This document shows positions 61,723-64,000 of a stretch of DNA of 64,000 bases, one piece after another. Every line of letters begins with the position of its first letter. Positions within the stretch are counted from its first letter, which is position 1. Under the pieces are notes generated by a model. That model searched no databases, was not told where the DNA came from, and worked only from the letters and a program-made list of their open reading frames with translations. Origin of the DNA: Sacculina carcini (Eukaryota > Arthropoda > Thecostraca > Sacculinidae); NCBI GenBank assembly GCA_916048095.2, contig OU696575.1, positions 3,753,501 through 3,817,500 of the forward strand, written 5' to 3'. A program made the position numbers and the translations under genes.

Positions 61723-62664
61723 ATAGATCCATCACCAATCAAGTGGCGGCGTGGTGATGTGAGTGTGCCAGGTATTTGGCAGCGTGTGGCCATCGATGTG
61801 ACGCATTATAACGGCTGCGTGTATTTGACGATGATCGACTGTGGCCCGTCAAGGTTCGTGTTGTGGCGTCAATTACCTACGGAATCAGCGTCACTTGTTG
61901 TTCGAGAGCTCGAGAGTTTTCTTTGAACGAGGTGCACCAGAGGAAGTTCATTCTGACAATGGCACAGTCTTTCGAAGCCGAGAATTGTCTGCCTTGCTGC
62001 AAAATGGTGCGTCAAGATTCGATACCGATGCGCTTACGTGCCGTCCGGGAACGGTATTGTAGAACGGTGCCACCGCAGCATTAAAACGATTGCTGCGAGA
62101 AAACAGTGTTCCGTGCCGGAAGCAGTGTATCTACATAACGTCACACCAAAGGACGACGTTACTTCTGCAACGGCCCCGGCTAACATCATTTACGGATATT
62201 CTCTGAGAGTGAGGCAAATTGATCGACAACCAGAAGCAAGAGCGCCCGGGTTCACTAGTCGCTTCAGTGTTGGTGATAATGTGTGGGTGAAACCACCAGG
62301 AGCACGCTGCACGAGTCAATATACCCCCGCCAAGGTGACTGCAATTGTCTCAGAGCAGGCGGTAGAAGTGGACGGTGTGACTCGTCACGTGCGAGATTTG
62401 AGACTACGTCGTTGTCAATATGATGTTCGTGAAGACAATGCTGAGAATAGACAAGGACGATGCTCAGCTCAGCACAGTGAAGATGATTATCCCATATACG
62501 TACCTGTTACGCCAGCAGCAGTGAGCAGCAACTTACCTTCACAGTCGAATGAATCAGCGGAGCCCGTGCACGGCAGTGGCGGAGGACCGGCCGATGATGT
62601 GGCCCCGCGAAGATCCGGCCGTGAGCGTAGGCCACCTGCGTGGCTGAGTGACTATGAGACTTGA
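61723..62664 (+). pseudogene. LTR element integrase and C-terminal part
   Basis: Integrase core pieces (WQRVAIDVTHYNGCVYLTM, EVHSDNGTVFRS, SGNGIVERCHRSIK), then a C-terminal domain (SVGDNVWVKPP) and a basic tail (RRSGRERRPPAWLSDYET). Broken; about two frame-disrupting changes are apparent. Confidence 0.75.
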
Positions 62665-62714
62665 GACAAGGCTTGGTAAACATTTTTGTCATGATTCTTG
62701 AGAATCAGGAGGAG

Positions 62715-62860
62715 GTGTATTTGTGTGTGTGATTGTCATTGTTTGAGTATGCGTGCGAGTGAGCGTGCATGTGTGCGTGTGTGCGTGTGTGTGTGTGTGT
62801 GCGTGTGTGCGTTTGCGTATGCGTTGCCTTGTGTATGCGTTTGGCTGAGTCCGTGTGGGC
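62715..62860. repeat. TG-rich stretch, possible LTR start
   Basis: TGTATTTGTGTGTG after the purine tract could be the beginning of a 3' LTR, but the TG-rich sequence may equally be the 3' UTR of LINE C on the other strand. Confidence 0.4.
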
Positions 62861-64000
62861 TTAGACTTGACCTTGACGACCCTTGTTATTGTGTGTATCA
62901 CGTTGAAGACCACTGGCTAGTTCGAGTGGCCAGTTCAGTTCGCGTGCCAGCGTTAGTGTGTTGATGTCACTGTGTGTGTGTGGTGGTGTCGGTGGTGTGG
63001 TGTTGCGGTTGAATTGTGTTGTGGTTGGATTGCAGTGTGGCGTTAAATTTTTCGTATTTTTCTTACTACACTTGATAATTTTGAAAACTAAACAGCAAAT
63101 TTTGTAGCGAATTCTGAGGGGAGCAGGGAGCCAGCCAAGTCGACGGATATAAGAGGAGGTCGGCGTTCTTGGAGGAAGTCTCAGAACAAAGCGGCATGAA
63201 AGATTAATTATAGATTGAAGTTTGCGAATCGTCTTGAGAGGCAAGTGAAGAAATAAAGAATTACAGTAGTCCAGACGAGAGAATATATAGGCATTAACGA
63301 GAAGAATTGCAGATGATTCATCGATGAGAGACCGGATAGGAACAAAATTACGTAGAACAAAGCGACAAGAGCGAGTGATGAGTGAAAAATTTCGGGAGAA
63401 AGAGAGCGTGGGGTCAAATACTACACCCAGGTTTCCAATGTGTGAGGCGAGTGATAAATTGAGAGTTGGAGGAGTAAGCCTGGGGGATGAAAGACCATGA
63501 ACTCAGTCTTGTCCGCGTTCAAAAGGAGCCGCCTTGATGAGGCCCAAGATGATATGTGCGAGATTAGGTCATGAACAAGAGAAGAAGTATGTGAGATAGG
63601 GAAGTATATTTGCACGTCATCAGCATAAATATGAAAGGAGAGAGGATAAGAACGAAGAAGAGGGCAAAATGAAGATACATACAGGTTGAACAAGAGAGGA
63701 CCAAGGAGAGAGCCTTGTGGAACACCAGAAGTCATATTTACAGAATCAGATAGTGCGGACTTACAGCGAACAGAGTAGGAACGGTTACTGAGATACGAAG
63801 ATAGAAGAGAGAGTGCAGTAGAAGAGAGACCGGCATGTGCGAGATCCCGACAAAGAATAAAGTGATCAACTAGGTCAAAAGCGGAGGAAAAATCAAGCGA
63901 TATGAGGACAACTGATTTACCGAAAGCAAAATTAGAGAAAATATCATTTTGGAGACATAGGAGGAGTGTTTCCGTGGAGTGTTTGTCAACAAATCCTGAT
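62861..64000 (-). mobile_element. LINE C, CR1/L2-type RT, truncated at window edge
   Basis: On the minus strand: GKSVVLISLDFSSAFDLVDH (about 63,925-63,866), MTSGVPQGSLLGPLLFNLYV (63,735), FHIYADDVQIYF (63,640), then a thumb and the C-terminal end SCRFVLRLPPRTPTSSYIRR, LGWLPAPLRIRYKICCLVFK (63,180-63,050). Frames change between 63,420 and 63,240. The N-terminal half lies beyond the window. Confidence 0.8.

Overview
The window looks like TE-rich genomic DNA from an arthropod, most plausibly a crustacean. The evidence is an RR-type chitin-binding cuticle protein gene, a Skeletor-family gene, arthropod promoter geometry, very dense microsatellites, and a mix of Penelope-like, CsRn1-type Gypsy, BEL/Pao, CR1-group LINE, piggyBac and Tc1/mariner elements. 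No prokaryotic features, rRNA genes or CRISPR arrays are present. The species guess is an inference.

Only three host genes are well supported. (1) 14,212-15,491 (+) is a three-exon secreted cuticle protein (pro-resilin-like), with a CRE, an E-box and a TATA box upstream and AATAAA downstream. (2) 49,589-53,104 (-) is a two-exon LysM-domain membrane protein of the LYSMD3/4 type, whose intron carries a LINE fragment. (3) 55,690-57,756 (-) is a single-exon Skeletor-like protein (signal peptide, two DM13 domains, DOMON domain, hydrophobic C-terminus). A decayed copy of a multi-copy arthropod gene of unknown function lies at 1,320-2,260.

Most of the rest is nested mobile DNA. Region 1-5.9 kb: rearranged LTR-element debris, the unknown gene copy, a piggyBac remnant and a CsRn1-type Gypsy fossil with a tRNA-Trp-type primer site. 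Region 6.2-11.75 kb: a Tc1/mariner-superfamily element (copy 1) split by a tandem Penelope-like cluster bounded by (TA)n. Region 15.8-18.2 kb: a BEL/Pao fossil. Region 18.8-26.5 kb: mariner-type copy 2, split by a young, whole-looking Gypsy element (18,891-24,327) whose two 434-bp LTRs differ at two sites. Region 26.5-27.8 kb: an RT fossil of unclear family split by a tRNA-derived SINE. Region 28-32.2 kb: LINE A, with a 2A-type peptide motif at the ORF2 N-terminus. Region 32.3-39.2 kb: LINE B, interrupted by a Penelope copy and by a very young non-autonomous LTR element with 5-bp target duplications. Region 39.2-46.1 kb: a BEL/Pao fossil, a virus-type helicase fossil and scattered fragments. 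Region 46.95-49.2 kb: mariner-type copy 3. Region 58.9-62.7 kb: a solo Penelope terminal module beside an LTR retrotransposon gag-pol. Region 62.9-64.0 kb: LINE C, running off the right edge.

The most notable signals are these. The Penelope terminal modules carry hammerhead-ribozyme-like motifs whose core overlaps the ATG of a conserved short reading frame. Three diverged mariner-type elements keep a common 21-bp repeat period in their ends. LINE A has a 2A motif. The nested insertions can be dated relative to one another because interrupted reading frames resume exactly across them.
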